Shown here one piece after another: positions 15,641 through 25,404 of a stretch of 27,042 nt of DNA (position 1 is its first letter; each line of letters opens with the position of its first letter). Source of the DNA: Spirogloea muscicola (taxonomy: Eukaryota; Streptophyta; Zygnematophyceae; Spirogloeales; Spirogloeaceae); assembly GCA_009602725.1 (NCBI GenBank), contig WELB01000260.1:73541-100582 (forward strand), written 5' to 3'. Both the position numbers and the translations under genes were made by a program. The notes under the pieces are model-generated. The model was given only the letters and a program-made list of their open reading frames with translations. It was not told where the DNA came from and did not search any database.

Positions 15641-16065
15641 AGTGGCCCTTCCAAAAAGGGTGAGGGCTGCGAAAAGAGAAAGAAGAGAAAGGATGCTTCC
15701 AGGAGAGGGCGGTGGCATTGAGAGCCAGCCAACATAAGAACGAACTAGTTCGGAGGGGCCAGAGAAAGCGCTAAAGCACAGGGAACCAAGGAGCTACGAA
15801 ATACTCAGTAACCCCTGTTGAGCAGCTGCAGGTGAAAAGCCAGCCCACAAGAGATTTCACAGGTGTCATAAGAGCCGGGAAGGAGAATGGACCTGAGGCA
15901 AACCCGTGGAGACCATCGAGGGTGCCAGTTCAGCAACCCCTAGTCAGCAGGAAACAGCTCTTTCAAGTCCTGTTTAGAGTGTGAGGAAAAAAGGATAAAG
16001 TGAAAAAGTTTGAGAAAAGGTCTTAAGGGGGGCTGCGCTCCACGCCCCCTCTGGGGGAGTCTTTC
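15641..16065 (+). repeat. Dispersed repeat family, copy C (tandem, diverged)
   Basis: This block carries the same ordered motifs as the copies at 23.8 kb and 26.7 kb: GCTTCCAGGAGAGGG, GCCAGCC(A/C), GGGGCCAGAGAAAGCGCTAA, ACTCAGTAACCCCTG with GAGCAGC (15803-15826, 22 of 24 bases shared with the complement of 26719-26744), and AAAAGCCAGCCCA. A second, weaker unit follows about 125 bp later, with TCAGCAACCCCTAGTCAGCAG near 15930. No protein-coding content is convincing. The family is unknown to me. Confidence 0.65.
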
Positions 16066-16205
16066 TCCCTGCTGCTAACTCGGGGTTACTATGCTCCCAT
16101 TTGCTAAAGTCTCTTGCATAGCTGTGTGGTTTAGGCGTATTTGTGCTCCTTGGACCTTGTCCATTCTTACTGGGCTGGCTATTCACAGCCCCTGCCTTAT
16201 ATTGG
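16066..16205 (-). repeat. Dispersed repeat family, copy D
   Basis: Read on the minus strand this has AGCCAGCCCAGTAAGAATGG, ACAAGGTCC and then AGTAACCCCGAGTTAGCAGC (16090-16071). The motifs occur in the reverse order to copies A-C around their spacers, but they are recognisably the same core blocks as the copy at 26.6-26.9 kb. The CATTCTTACTGGGCTGGC block at 16162-16179 aligns with 26671-26687. Confidence 0.55.
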
Positions 16206-16230
16206 AACAGCTGTTTTCTCCACGAGCTTC

Positions 16231-16384
<154 letters not shown>

Positions 16385-16403
16385 CTCCTCTCCCCTACGC
16401 TGT

Positions 16404-16565
16404 AGTCTCGTGCATAGCTGTGTAGTTCGGGAGCCAAAGGGATGTCCAGTTTTTGGGCTGAATAAGAGAAGAGAGAGAATAAGAAGAAAGACGCTTCCAG
16501 GATAGGCCGGTGGCTGGGAGAGGCCGGCCCACAGAAAAGAAATGCCCAGCCGTGGAGGCAGGAAA
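16404..16565 (+). repeat. Dispersed repeat family, fragment E
   Basis: The segment 16404-16430 repeats the AGTCTC(T/G)TGCATAGCTGTG block found at 16108-16130, so the two copies bracket the microsatellite. It is followed by GACGCTTCCAGGATAGG and GGCCGGCCCACAGAAAAGAA (about 16489-16541), which match the opening blocks of the copy at 15.69 kb. Confidence 0.5.
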
Positions 16566-16757
16566 AATAGAAAGATTGCGTAGGGTGAGTGCGGTCGTAA
16601 GAGTCGGTAGTCACCACGTCCAGGATGAGACACGGCCCCCCAGCGCCAGCCAGTGGAGTGGCCAGGAGGTCGACGCGTCAGGCTTCGAGTCCGCCCTGAG
16701 CGGCATGACAGCGGAGTTCTCGGAGGCCACCGTGAAGCCGGCCTCCACGAGAATGCC

Positions 16758-19700
16758 ATGCATGGCATCGCGGAGGTTGCCTTCCGTCACAGAGTGGAGC
16801 GGTCGGCGAGCGCGCTCCTGCGGGATGCAGCCTCGCTGCTTCTCTACCAGGATGTCCTCAAGGCACCCCCCGCGCAGGCGTTCCTGCGGGTGCTCGTCGC
16901 CCTCCGTCGAGGGGACGGTGAAGTTCCTCTTGCTTCCATCAGCTATGGTTTAAGAGAAACTTGACCAATGAATCTAGGCTTACTGATTTTGCTGCAGTGA
17001 AGTGTTCATCATCGTGAAGTTGCCACCCCAGCTGAGTCCTGGACTATTTTCCTGATCGGCCTGCAGATCCTACCAAGATCTTGGAGGCCTATGGCGAATT
17101 CTTCCACCAAATGGCCCAGCATGATCACTCCAGGTGACGATTGGCAGCTGACGCCTTTGCCCCAATTGACCTTCTTTTGGGTTCTTATAAATTGAGGTGG
17201 TTTTATTAGAGCCAGGCTTTGGTTTCGAAGGCTTGAGGTTGACGCTGAGGCGTCAGGTTTCTCAATGAGATTTGGGGGCAAGAGATGGTGCTGAGGGTAT
17301 TCAGATCCTCTGTATACAGAACTCTAAGTACTGTGCCAACTGTTAAGTACTGTGCCAAATTTGACGGCCTTCTGCTGCTTGCTGTCTGATTGTCTAGTTG
17401 GGAGGACTACGTTCTCGACCGCATCCTTGCTGGCCAGGACAATCCTTTCGCTACTGCTGCTGCTGCTGCAGGCTCGCCACCAGTGCCGCGCTCGCTGCAG
17501 TTGGCAGTGCAGGCGGACCTAGACGCACTGCAGCGTCTCAGCATTACTGAGACCACCCTCAGCTCGTGGGTGAGGCCAGTCCTACATCATACTTATTTCC
17601 CACGTCTTTGTCACACTTGAGATCACTTATTTGGCAACAAGTCTGGGAAGGGCTGAGCTTTTTGTCAAGCTCAACAATATCTATGAGCTGGAATTAACCT
17701 GGTAGCTGCACCAAGGAATTGTGTTTTGAGATTTAGAGGATCGGGGTTAGCTTTCGGACCTCCAATGCATGGCAGTACAAAGCTCGCTGTAGGCTGTAAC
17801 CACTGTTGGTGGCAGGTCAGTGACGTTGTGGCGGATGTCCGTCCAGAGTGGAAGTCGGCGGCCGGCATGAATCTATCCAGCAAAGCCAACGACAAAGCCA
17901 GTGCCTCGCTCAAGGTGGCGGCAGCTGACAAGGGCCCACCTCCAAACTTCTCGCAAAATGCATTCGGGTTTTTGATTGAACCTCTCCCAGGTAATGGCAG
18001 CGCTGCCTCCCTCGTCTCTGTGAGAGCTCGCTTCCGCCAAAAGATGGGACTTCAAGCTAAAATGATGTGTAAGGAGAGCTTCACAAGCTCGTCAGGGGCT
18101 TCCATGTGTAGGCAACATTGCCTCTACCTCTCAGATTGCATACATTTCTTGACGTTCTGTTAGTGGTCGCGTTTGTAGGCATCGCTCCAGCTGATTCAAC
18201 AACCCAGCTGCAAGGGCTGAACGAGGACGGCGAAGAGAGTGCCACGGTTCCTGCAACAGGCAGAAGGCAGACATCACAATATGCGCTGGCAGGTACTGTG
18301 GTAGCTTGTCAGTTCTGATCCTCTGCCCTCGAAGTGTTACACTGTCTCAAGCAGCTGCTGCAGACTCTCAGATTATTACTGATGCATCAGGTTCTAAGTA
18401 TCTTCTAATCAGGCCTGCTTGTAGGTTGGGCAGGCCAACCGAATAGTCCGCTGGACACATGGCGGCGGAAATTTGGGGGCCTCTGGAAGTGGTCTGAGGC
18501 AGTGCCCCTCCTCCTCCAGTATTACTCCAGCCGCGGCACAGGGCCTGTCTCCTCCTCAACGGGTACTTGCAAGATGGTCACCCTTGAAAACTTCTCAGTG
18601 CATGGGCCAGGCCTTTTTCAGTATTACCCTGAAGCTTGGGAAGTGAGGGTCTGAGATCAGTACTTTGAAGAATATTAGCAATTTCTGATCAGTGGCTTTG
18701 TCACATTGTTATAAGGCTTCTCGCTGTCCTTGTAGTATATTACTTTTCTTGTGGCTTAGGACGTTCAATGACCTGAAGAGCAAATGGTCATAGCTGCTCA
18801 AGTAGCTAGCGGTGTCACAGTTTTCTGGTCTTGGGGGCGTCGTCAATGTCATTGATGTCTGCGATTTGATGTCAGCCAGACTAAACTTTTGGTGACGCGC
18901 ACGTTGCTTTTGCTCGCGCCTGTGCGTACAGACTTTGTGTGGAAGGGCGGGAAGCTGCATCAGGACAAGAGTGCCCGTAAGGAGTGGGGCATGGAGCTTT
19001 CTGTGCTCGACAATGAGAGGTTGCAGGTGCGGCGCTGCCTCGACCGGCACCTGCGGGGCCTTGCGGCGCCCCATATCTTCCTGGTACTTGTACTACGCAA
19101 CTTATCTTGCTCATATAGTGTTGCATTGCACCTAATCTTGCTGGGTCTATAACACTGTCTGCAGGCGTGGCTGTGTCTTGGTCATCCATCTCCTTCTCCA
19201 GATACATCATCAGGGTATCCTCTGCACCATCTAAAATCTATAACGGTAGGCGACGTGGAAGTTTAAACAAGACTCACTCGTGTAATGCACAAGTTGCGAG
19301 TAATGTGACTACTTCCTAAGTGCTACATGTATGCAGTACGGTCCATCAGGTCACGGGAAGACCTGGCTCCTAGCTGGCGAGCTTGCGAGAGCCAGCAAGG
19401 AGCAGGGCCTCGTTGTTGTTCGTGTCCCCCTGCCAGATATAAAGACGCTCCCACAGCTTCTGGAGGAAGTCTCTAAGCACTGGCAGCTCCGCTTCGCCTT
19501 GTTCATCGACGACCTCGTTCTCAAGGTGCACTCGGGCTCCGCTCTGCTTATCTTTGGTGAGTCTCTTCATTGACGACCAAGGTTGTAGTACATCAATCCG
19601 TCAAGAGTTCAAGCCTGGTAACAAGACTGACTGGATGTTCTGCTTTGGGATGACATGAAGGTGGGAGACGAGGCTGCACTCGTGCTGAAGTCATCGCTCA

Positions 19701-20550
19701 ATGGGTCACACAGGGTGAGCAGCTCCGCCGCCTCGTCATGTCCGCAGCACTTCCATGAATTCTTGCATAATTACCCGCCTGGCTTCCTTTGAGAGGCTGC
19801 TGTGATGCACATGACAAGGTACGTTTGGAAATGTTAAAATATAAAACCATGTTACCTGGGCTTAGCCACTTAGCTCACAAATCTGTAGTGAAGAGGACCA
19901 TCTCAAAGTCGATGTTGATCAACAACCACCAAAGGTGGAGGCTTGCTTTTGGCCCTGGTGTCAAATTTTTGGCGCCAGAATCTGCACATGCAGCACTTGC
20001 TCATGTGACTCTCTTTTATAGGCACCCCAGTCATCCCAGTGTGGTTGATAATGCATAAGTTAGACTGTGACCAGGCAAGAGTTGACCATCCTCACTTCCA
20101 CCGCCAGCATCACAGTGCCTGACCCTGCCAATCATTTTGATCACTAATGAAAGAGTTCCTCAATCGCGGACTGCTTTTCTGAGCAATGTGTGTGCAAATT
20201 TGCTGCAGGTTTGGCCCAAGAATGCACTGCTCTGTGTCACCAGCCCATCCAAGGAACTCCGGCCTGCAACCGTCCCAGGGAAAGGGGCGGCTCCTGACCC
20301 TGTGACGGCCTCGATCGCTAATAGGCTGAGGCTAACACTGCGGGTTTCCAACGATCTTCTGGACGATGACCCAGATGAACTCGGGTTCTGCTTCGCGGAA
20401 CTCCTGACAGGCACCCCTGGACAGTTGTTGCTAGAAGACGACGACGCACTGCAACTCTTGACCGAAAGAGAGGATGCAATGGAGAAGAGCGTGCGTCAGC
20501 TTGCGGCCCTTGTGGACGAACTGTTGGTCAACAGGTCAACAGACCGTTGA
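16758..20550 (+). CDS. DUF815-type P-loop ATPase
   Basis: Ten exons: 16758-16917, 17067-17133, 17398-17569, 17816-17990, 18179-18292, 18425-18562, 18932-19083, 19337-19525, 19661-19714, 20209-20550. All are GT-AG and phase-consistent, giving 520 residues. The Walker A motif is GPSGHGKT (328-335). The Walker B stretch is FALFIDDL (379-386). They sit in the order expected of the DUF815 AAA-like ATPases known from bacteria and plants: VLDNERLQVRRCLDRHL before Walker A; RVPLPDIKTLPQLLEEVSKH between the boxes; and NALLCVTSPSKELRP (sensor-like) after them, with ANRL and LRVSNDLLDDDPDE further on. The biochemical role of the family is not established, and ATP binding is all that can be inferred. The start is uncertain: 16758 is the first ATG in the conserved frame, but GC-rich sequence continues upstream, partly in another frame. 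The 3' end faces the EndoU gene. Confidence 0.8.
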
Positions 20551-20700
20551 AGGCCCCTAGATGGTCTAGCCATTGCTTAAGTAGGTAGCCATTATCACCA
20601 TGTAGCTAAACTCTTATACGTTTGTGGGACTACTCAACACTCAAAGGTGGTCGCTGTGCAACGAAGGTAGTGGACTTGCGTCAGCCTGGATACGTCTGCA
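20551..20700. other. 150-bp convergent intergenic spacer
   Basis: Only 150 bp separate the stop codons of the ATPase (+) and EndoU (-) genes, so their 3' UTRs probably overlap or abut. No clear AATAAA is visible on either strand in this spacer. Confidence 0.7.
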
Positions 20701-23198
20701 CTAGTCCTTAGCAATGACGAAAGCGGAGCCAAGGCGGTCTCGATCAAGTCGGTAGACCTTGACGTTCACTGCATACGGGCCAAGGCGGAGGTGGTTGTCT
20801 TCAGCTCCGGCTGCGAAGCACAGCGTGTAGAGTGCAAGCTCAAACTCGGGGCTTACTCCCACAAGCGTGCTCGACACATCCTTCATCGTCCCCAGCCACG
20901 CGAACTGGATTGTCAGCAGCTGCGACTGCGAGTCAGGCTGCACAGGATGGAGGAGCAATCAGTTGCACTTACAATGATGGTGAAACCAGAACCCACAGCC
21001 TGCCTGCCGCTCAAAGACTTGCAGCAACGTGGACAGTCTCTGAAACTTAAAGCGCAGCAGCTGCTCCCTGCAATCTCTAACCTAGTCCTGAAACCTTGGC
21101 ATGTAAGGCAAGCTTGTGGGCAGTAGCAGGCCCCAGGCTACAAGGCCAGCCGGCACACCGGTGTCTGAGTGAGAAAGCATGCAGGTGGTCCATCGAATGC
21201 GGATCGTTGCTGAAAAGTCTGGAGTTTGATACTGTGAAGTCTGATATTCATTGGTGATTAGTCATTATTGATCACTTATTAGTACAGTCTTATGATAGAG
21301 TCTCAGCAAAGGGGAGGAGGGAGGACGTGAGAGTGTCCAATCTGCTCCCAAGGACAGGACATGCAGGTGGGGGGCTGACCAGGGGCTGGCTGTGCCGCCG
21401 TGGGAGGATGAAACCGCGGTAATCAACACGGCCCCGCGACTCCTCAATGTAGAACTACTCCCACCGCGGCCACGATGGAGGCAACAACAGCACAACGGGC
21501 TGTGAGTGCCACGAGCAAGCCATTGCGGAACCCACATTAAGCCGTGGATTGGCAGGTGGAGGCGAATCAAATTATTGATTCAGGTTACCGAGTTAAGATT
21601 CAATCAGTGCAGAAAGACAGAAGATTGGTCTGTGTCTGTCAAACTGTTGCCATGATCTGGGCGCAGGGGCGCACCTGAATCCAGTTGTGGAAGCCGTTGA
21701 CCTCCTTGCCATGCTCGCCTTGCTTGATCTCACCCACAAAGACATGCTCGAACGCACATGACGACCGCATGCCGCCATTGCGCCCGTATAGCGCAAACCA
21801 CAACCGCAGCAGCATCGCCTTAAATTGGCCGGGATCCTGCCAGCTCAAGGCGCGGTGGTCATGATTCAACTAGGACGCTGACTCTGGGCAAGGATTGATC
21901 ACACACTATTGAAATCAGAGAAAGAGAACACAGTTTGCAAATGGCTTGTACCCATCATTCAAGCATGTATATACTTAAGGGATCACATGTACTGATCACA
22001 ACATGCACGGCTAATCACAAGGTTAGCTTGAGCACCGGAGCTTGCATTCGTGGCAGTAGCAGCGGCAATGCTGCTGGGTCAGGTCATACCTGCGGTGCGA
22101 GGCCCTTGGCGGCGAGATAGTGGTACAGGTACTGGACGGGCGGCGTGCCCCATGCCTCCTCAATGAAGGCTCTCTGCTCCTCGCGGTTCGCGGCCGTGTC
22201 CAACTCCGTTATCGAATCGTCGGGGTTGTAGTTGTCCAGCAGCGCAAAGAAGCGTGCGTATGTAGGGCGCGCAAACACGGCGGGGTTGACATAGCGGAAG
22301 AGTGAGGCGCCGCCAAAGTCAGCACCGCGCTGGTACACCTTCTTGCCGCCGCCGGCGTCAATCTCATAGTCGCGGCCTGCATCAATGCAGACCAGTGCAG
22401 CTAGAGATCCAGTCAGAGTAAGTCAGAATTCGAAGTCTTATAATCAAGAGATGTTGTTGGTGCGGCGGCCTAGTGCAAGCATCGGCTTTGGGTGTATTGA
22501 GCGTGCATGATCTGTTCTGAGTCAGTCTAGGTGACTGTATCGGTACGAGATCAATTAGAGCCCAAGCATACTGTCATTCAAACCAAATGGGCATTACCTG
22601 GTACAAGTCGGTTGGCATCAAGGGCCCACAGTCGTGCAGCGGCAGCGGCGATGCTGTTGAGCTCGCCGGGGGCCGGTGCCAAATTAGACCCAATTCCGAG
22701 GTCCGGCCCGTAGGTCTGCTCCTGGTGCGGCCATTGGTACGCCTCGTACTGCGCTGCCGGCACCTGCAGAAAGGTGCAGCAGCAAGCTTCGTCAGCTCCC
22801 ATGGAGATGTGCCAGGACAGCAGCCATGGCTGCAGCACGAGTAGCATGGCCTACTGTTTTCGATACAGTTAACGATACAGAGCATAGGGAGAAGATCAGA
22901 GCAGTTTAGCTGTGCAAGAGAAGCTGTAAGAGCACTCCACCGGTCAGCGATCGCCACTGACATGGTAGTACTGCGGCCTGAGCGCAGCGCTGCCCGCGCC
23001 GTGGCCGTCGCTGGAAACGATCTGGGCCCACGACTGCTGCTGGTGCTGCGAGTATGGCGGCGGCTGTCCATGCTGCTGTGGCAGTGGCTGCGCCTGCCAC
23101 GGAGGCGGAGGCTGCTGCTGCTGCTGCTGCTGCTCAGCCTGGACCTCCGCCGCAACGTCCTGGCAGCAGCGGAAGCAGGCCTTGAGGAAGGCGAGCAT
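20701..23198 (-). CDS. ENDOU: EndoU-family uridylate-specific endoribonuclease
   Basis: Six exons (complement): 23198-22962, 22763-22598, 22376-22090, 21869-21675, 21454-21380, 20937-20701. They splice in phase to 398 residues. The EndoU (XendoU) domain fills residues of about 85 to the end: RLWALDANRLVPGRDYEID; RPTYARFFALLDNYNPD; DPGQFKAMLLRLWF; AFEHVFVGEI with catalytic His272; GFHNWIQ with catalytic His291; and LLTIQFAWLGTMK with catalytic Lys339, followed by GVSPEFELALYTLCF. All three catalytic residues of the family are therefore kept. Members cleave RNA after uridines and need Mn2+ or Ca2+. The first 80 residues are an extension starting MLAFLKACFRCC, then rich in Gln and Pro, with a poly-Gln run from CAG repeats. 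No convincing signal peptide is seen, so the protein is probably intracellular. The gene is head to head with SF3B5. The start is the first ATG after a telo-box. Confidence 0.93.
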
Positions 23199-23232
23199 CA
23201 CGCGGGTTTGGGGCTTTTGGCGTTAGGGATCA

Positions 23233-23251
23233 AGGGTTTAGGGGTTTAGGG
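23233..23251 (-). promoter_or_regulatory. Telo-box upstream of EndoU
   Basis: Read on the minus strand this is CCCTAAACCCCTAAACCCT, ending about 35 bp before the EndoU ATG. Telo-boxes (AAACCCTAA) are known near transcription starts of plant genes, often for translation or RNA-related functions. The role here is inferred from position. Confidence 0.55.
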
Positions 23252-23787
23252 TCTGCCGCCAGCAGCCACCGCCAGCTGCCGCCGCCCGCTGACAGTGAGT
23301 CAGGGCATCGCCACTGCTAAGGCGCATGGCGCTGTCGGAGATCCTTTCGGCCGCTGCCGCCGCTACCATTGCCTACATTCTAGAGCCTGACCCCTGGACC
23401 CCTCTTTCCTTCATTGCCACTACCTTTCTGAGCCGCTGCTGCTGCACTGCCGCGAGGCTGCGGCGGCGGCCAACGTGCCCCGCACCACACCGGCTTGCAC
23501 CACTTGATCACAACCAGGCAACCTAGACGTAAAGTGCATGAGCCGAATCCAGTTGACCTGTCTGACTCTCTCTCTCTGACCCACGAAGCTCAACCCCTCG
23601 GTAAAGTAAACCCCCCCAGCCAGCTGTGCAAGCATAAGTCGGATGACCAACTTATGATAGAGCAGGCTGCCGGCTCACGCAACAGCTGCTGTTTTTGTCA
23701 GAGGCAGGGCGTAAATGCAAGGAGCACCACGGAGACTGTTGGGCGAGACAAAGCCAGCACTGGCACAAACGTAATCCTGATCGAATT
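23252..23787. other. Head-to-head intergenic region, EndoU side
   Basis: No gene is supported here. The region is GC-rich with many GCC/GCT triplets near 23260-23370 and 23440-23470, and contains a short CT run near 23570. It presumably holds the EndoU promoter. An open plus-strand frame beginning at 23326 has no recognisable similarity. Confidence 0.5.
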
Positions 23788-24030
23788 GAAAGGGCTCGCC
23801 CATTGAGGATAGGGGCTGGACAAGCCAGCCCAAAAAAGAATGAACAAAGAACGATAAGGGGGCCAGAGGAAGCCAGAGGAAGCGCTAAGAAACCAAAGCA
23901 CACAAAGAAAGAAAGCAGCATCCTGATCGTCAGCTTTCTTTCATTGACCGCGAACGAGAAAGTGGCTTTTCCGAGGGAGTATTAAGCTGTGAAAAGCCAG
24001 CCCGAAAAGAATTGACAAGGTATGAAGGTG
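23788..24030 (+). repeat. Dispersed repeat family, copy A (left arm of inverted pair)
   Basis: Positions 23788-23919 match the reverse complement of 26752-26883 at 131 of 132 bases (the single difference is T at 23855). After a 71-bp divergent stretch, AAAAGCCAGCCCGAAAAGAA at 23993-24012, followed by TTGACAAGG, matches the complement of about 26690-26660. A perfect 7-bp hairpin, GGGCTGG/CCAGCCC with a 5-base loop, lies at 23813-23831. Confidence 0.9.
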
Positions 24031-24167
24031 ACTCGTTCTGCGATATCAGTAAAGAATGGAGTGTGTATCAATTGATGGAAGGGCCAAGTCAGAGATCAGA
24101 AAGCCAGAAGTCACAGCCAGAATTCAAACATCAGAAAGTAGATAAGTCACGGTGCATCCCTTGCAGC

Positions 24168-24168
24168 T

Positions 24169-24208
<40 letters not shown>

Positions 24209-24235
24209 TGCCGCCGCTGCCGCCGCTGTCGCCGC
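24168..24235. repeat. CCG-type trinucleotide repeat upstream of SF3B5
   Basis: About 22 triplets of CCG/GCC, with a few CTG/TCG variants towards the right end, lie some 140 bp before the SF3B5 start codon, in promoter or 5' UTR sequence. Reading frames through it give poly-Ala or poly-Arg and are not taken as genes. Confidence 0.9.
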
Positions 24236-24334
24236 GCACAGAGTCCGCCGATCGCCCTCAGAGCCTCCTGCACGACCGCCGGCTGGCCAAGAGAGCGGCG
24301 GTTGCCGAGGCCGCCTCGCCGAAACCGAAACCAT

Positions 24335-24351
24335 AAACCCTAAACCCCTAA
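24335..24351 (+). promoter_or_regulatory. Telo-box upstream of SF3B5
   Basis: The sequence AAACCCTAAACCCCTAA lies 24 bp before the SF3B5 ATG. It mirrors, on the opposite strand, the telo-box before the divergent EndoU gene. It is a likely transcription-start-proximal element; function is inferred. Confidence 0.6.
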
Positions 24352-24375
24352 GCCTCCGCCAGCGGCGCCGCCAAG

Positions 24376-25404
24376 ATGCAGGTGAGCCCGCGTCGCGCGC
24401 CGCGTCATGGCAGCGCGGCCTCGCGCCCGCGACCTGCGCCGCGGCCCTGAGCCGCGCCGCTGCCTCCGGCTCTTACGCAGGCCAGCGACCGCTTCAACAT
24501 CAACAGCCAGCTCGAGCACCTGCAGGCCAAGTACGTGGGCACCGGCCACGCCGACCTCAACCGCTTGTGAGTCACCGATCTCCTGGGCCGCCCTGCGCAG
24601 TAATCCTGCCGTGCTTCGCCACCGCTGCTGCCCCTCACTGCTAAGAGCGGCAGAGCTTGACGGCGCTCCTCGTCCATGATCATGAGTGCTCGTCCGCATT
24701 CACTGAGCCGCCCCTAAACTCTAGACCTTACTTTCCGATCTCCCTTAACATCAACCCAAAAACCCCTTAAATCCTAAAGCCTAAATTCTAAAACCCTCTA
24801 CTTGAATCCTAGAGTCAGCTGTGTTGCTGCTTGCCTTGCTCGGAAGCGCGCCGCTTCCGTGCTTCTTTACAGACTCCTCAACTCTGGCCTGTCGGAGCTC
24901 CATTAACCCTTGTTCCATCTCTTAAGCACCTGACACGCTGATATGGAGCCCTACTTGTCATCCCAAGATGTGATTTTGGTCTTGCTTCTGCCTCGTGTGC
25001 TTCACTCTCATGGCACTTCACATACCCTGCATGCAGTGAATGGGCTGTCAACATCCAGCGTGACAGCTACGCTTCGTACATCGGCCACTACTCCCTCCTT
25101 TCCTACTTTGCTGTTGCAGAGAACGAATCCATTGGCCGCGAGCGTTACAACTTCATGCAGGTGCTGCAAGGGTTTTGCCTTGATTCATTGTCAGCTGGAC
25201 AGCTCCAAGTCTTACCATGAATATTTTAGCACATTTGCTAGCAGCAGAGTCAATCTGAAATCAGGCCTCCATTACATCTTGCATCTTGGTGGCTACAGCT
25301 CCTCGCAAGGTAATTGATGAGTTGCCTCTGGCATACCTGTCTGCACATTGCAGAAGATGCTTCTTCCGTGTGGGCTACCTCCAGAGCGAGAGGAGGAGTC
25401 ATGA
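24376..25404 (+). CDS. SF3B5: Splicing factor 3B subunit 5 (SF3b10)
   Basis: Four exons: 24376-24381, 24481-24566, 25037-25160, 25354-25404. They give 88 residues, the usual length for this very small protein. The first coding exon is only ATG CAG. Recognition rests on near-complete family identity: SQLEHLQAKYVGTGHADLNR, FEWAVNIQRDSYASYIGHY, YFAVAENESIGRERYNFMQ and KMLLPCGLPPE. SF3B5 packs against SF3B1 and SF3B3 in the SF3b complex of the U2 snRNP, which selects the branch point, so it acts in the nucleus. Its telo-box and GC-rich leader fit a housekeeping promoter. Intron 2 (24567-25036) is the longest and holds degenerate CCCTAAA-like sequence. The gene sits between the two arms of a 132-bp inverted repeat. 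No defect is seen. Confidence 0.97.
24711..24800. repeat. Degenerate telomere-like CCCTAAA tract in SF3B5 intron 2
   Basis: Several imperfect copies of CCCTAAA and CCTAAA-like heptamers occur (CCCCTAAACTCTAG, AAACCCC-type, ATCCTAAAGCCTAAATTCTA, AAAACCCTC). They lie on the same strand as the telo-box of the same gene. This is an interstitial, decayed tract rather than a functional telomere. Confidence 0.5.

Noticed and set aside
23695-23985. Short frames sharing a FLFWAGLSSPYPQWASPF-like peptide at 23.7-23.9 kb and 26.8 kb
   Set aside because: The likeness comes from the 132-bp inverted repeat itself. There is no evidence that either copy is translated.
24012-24644. 210-codon frame with a poly-Ala run overlapping the SF3B5 start
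   Set aside because: It reads through the CCG repeat, promoter, exon 1, intron 1, exon 2 and into intron 2 in the wrong frame relative to SF3B5.
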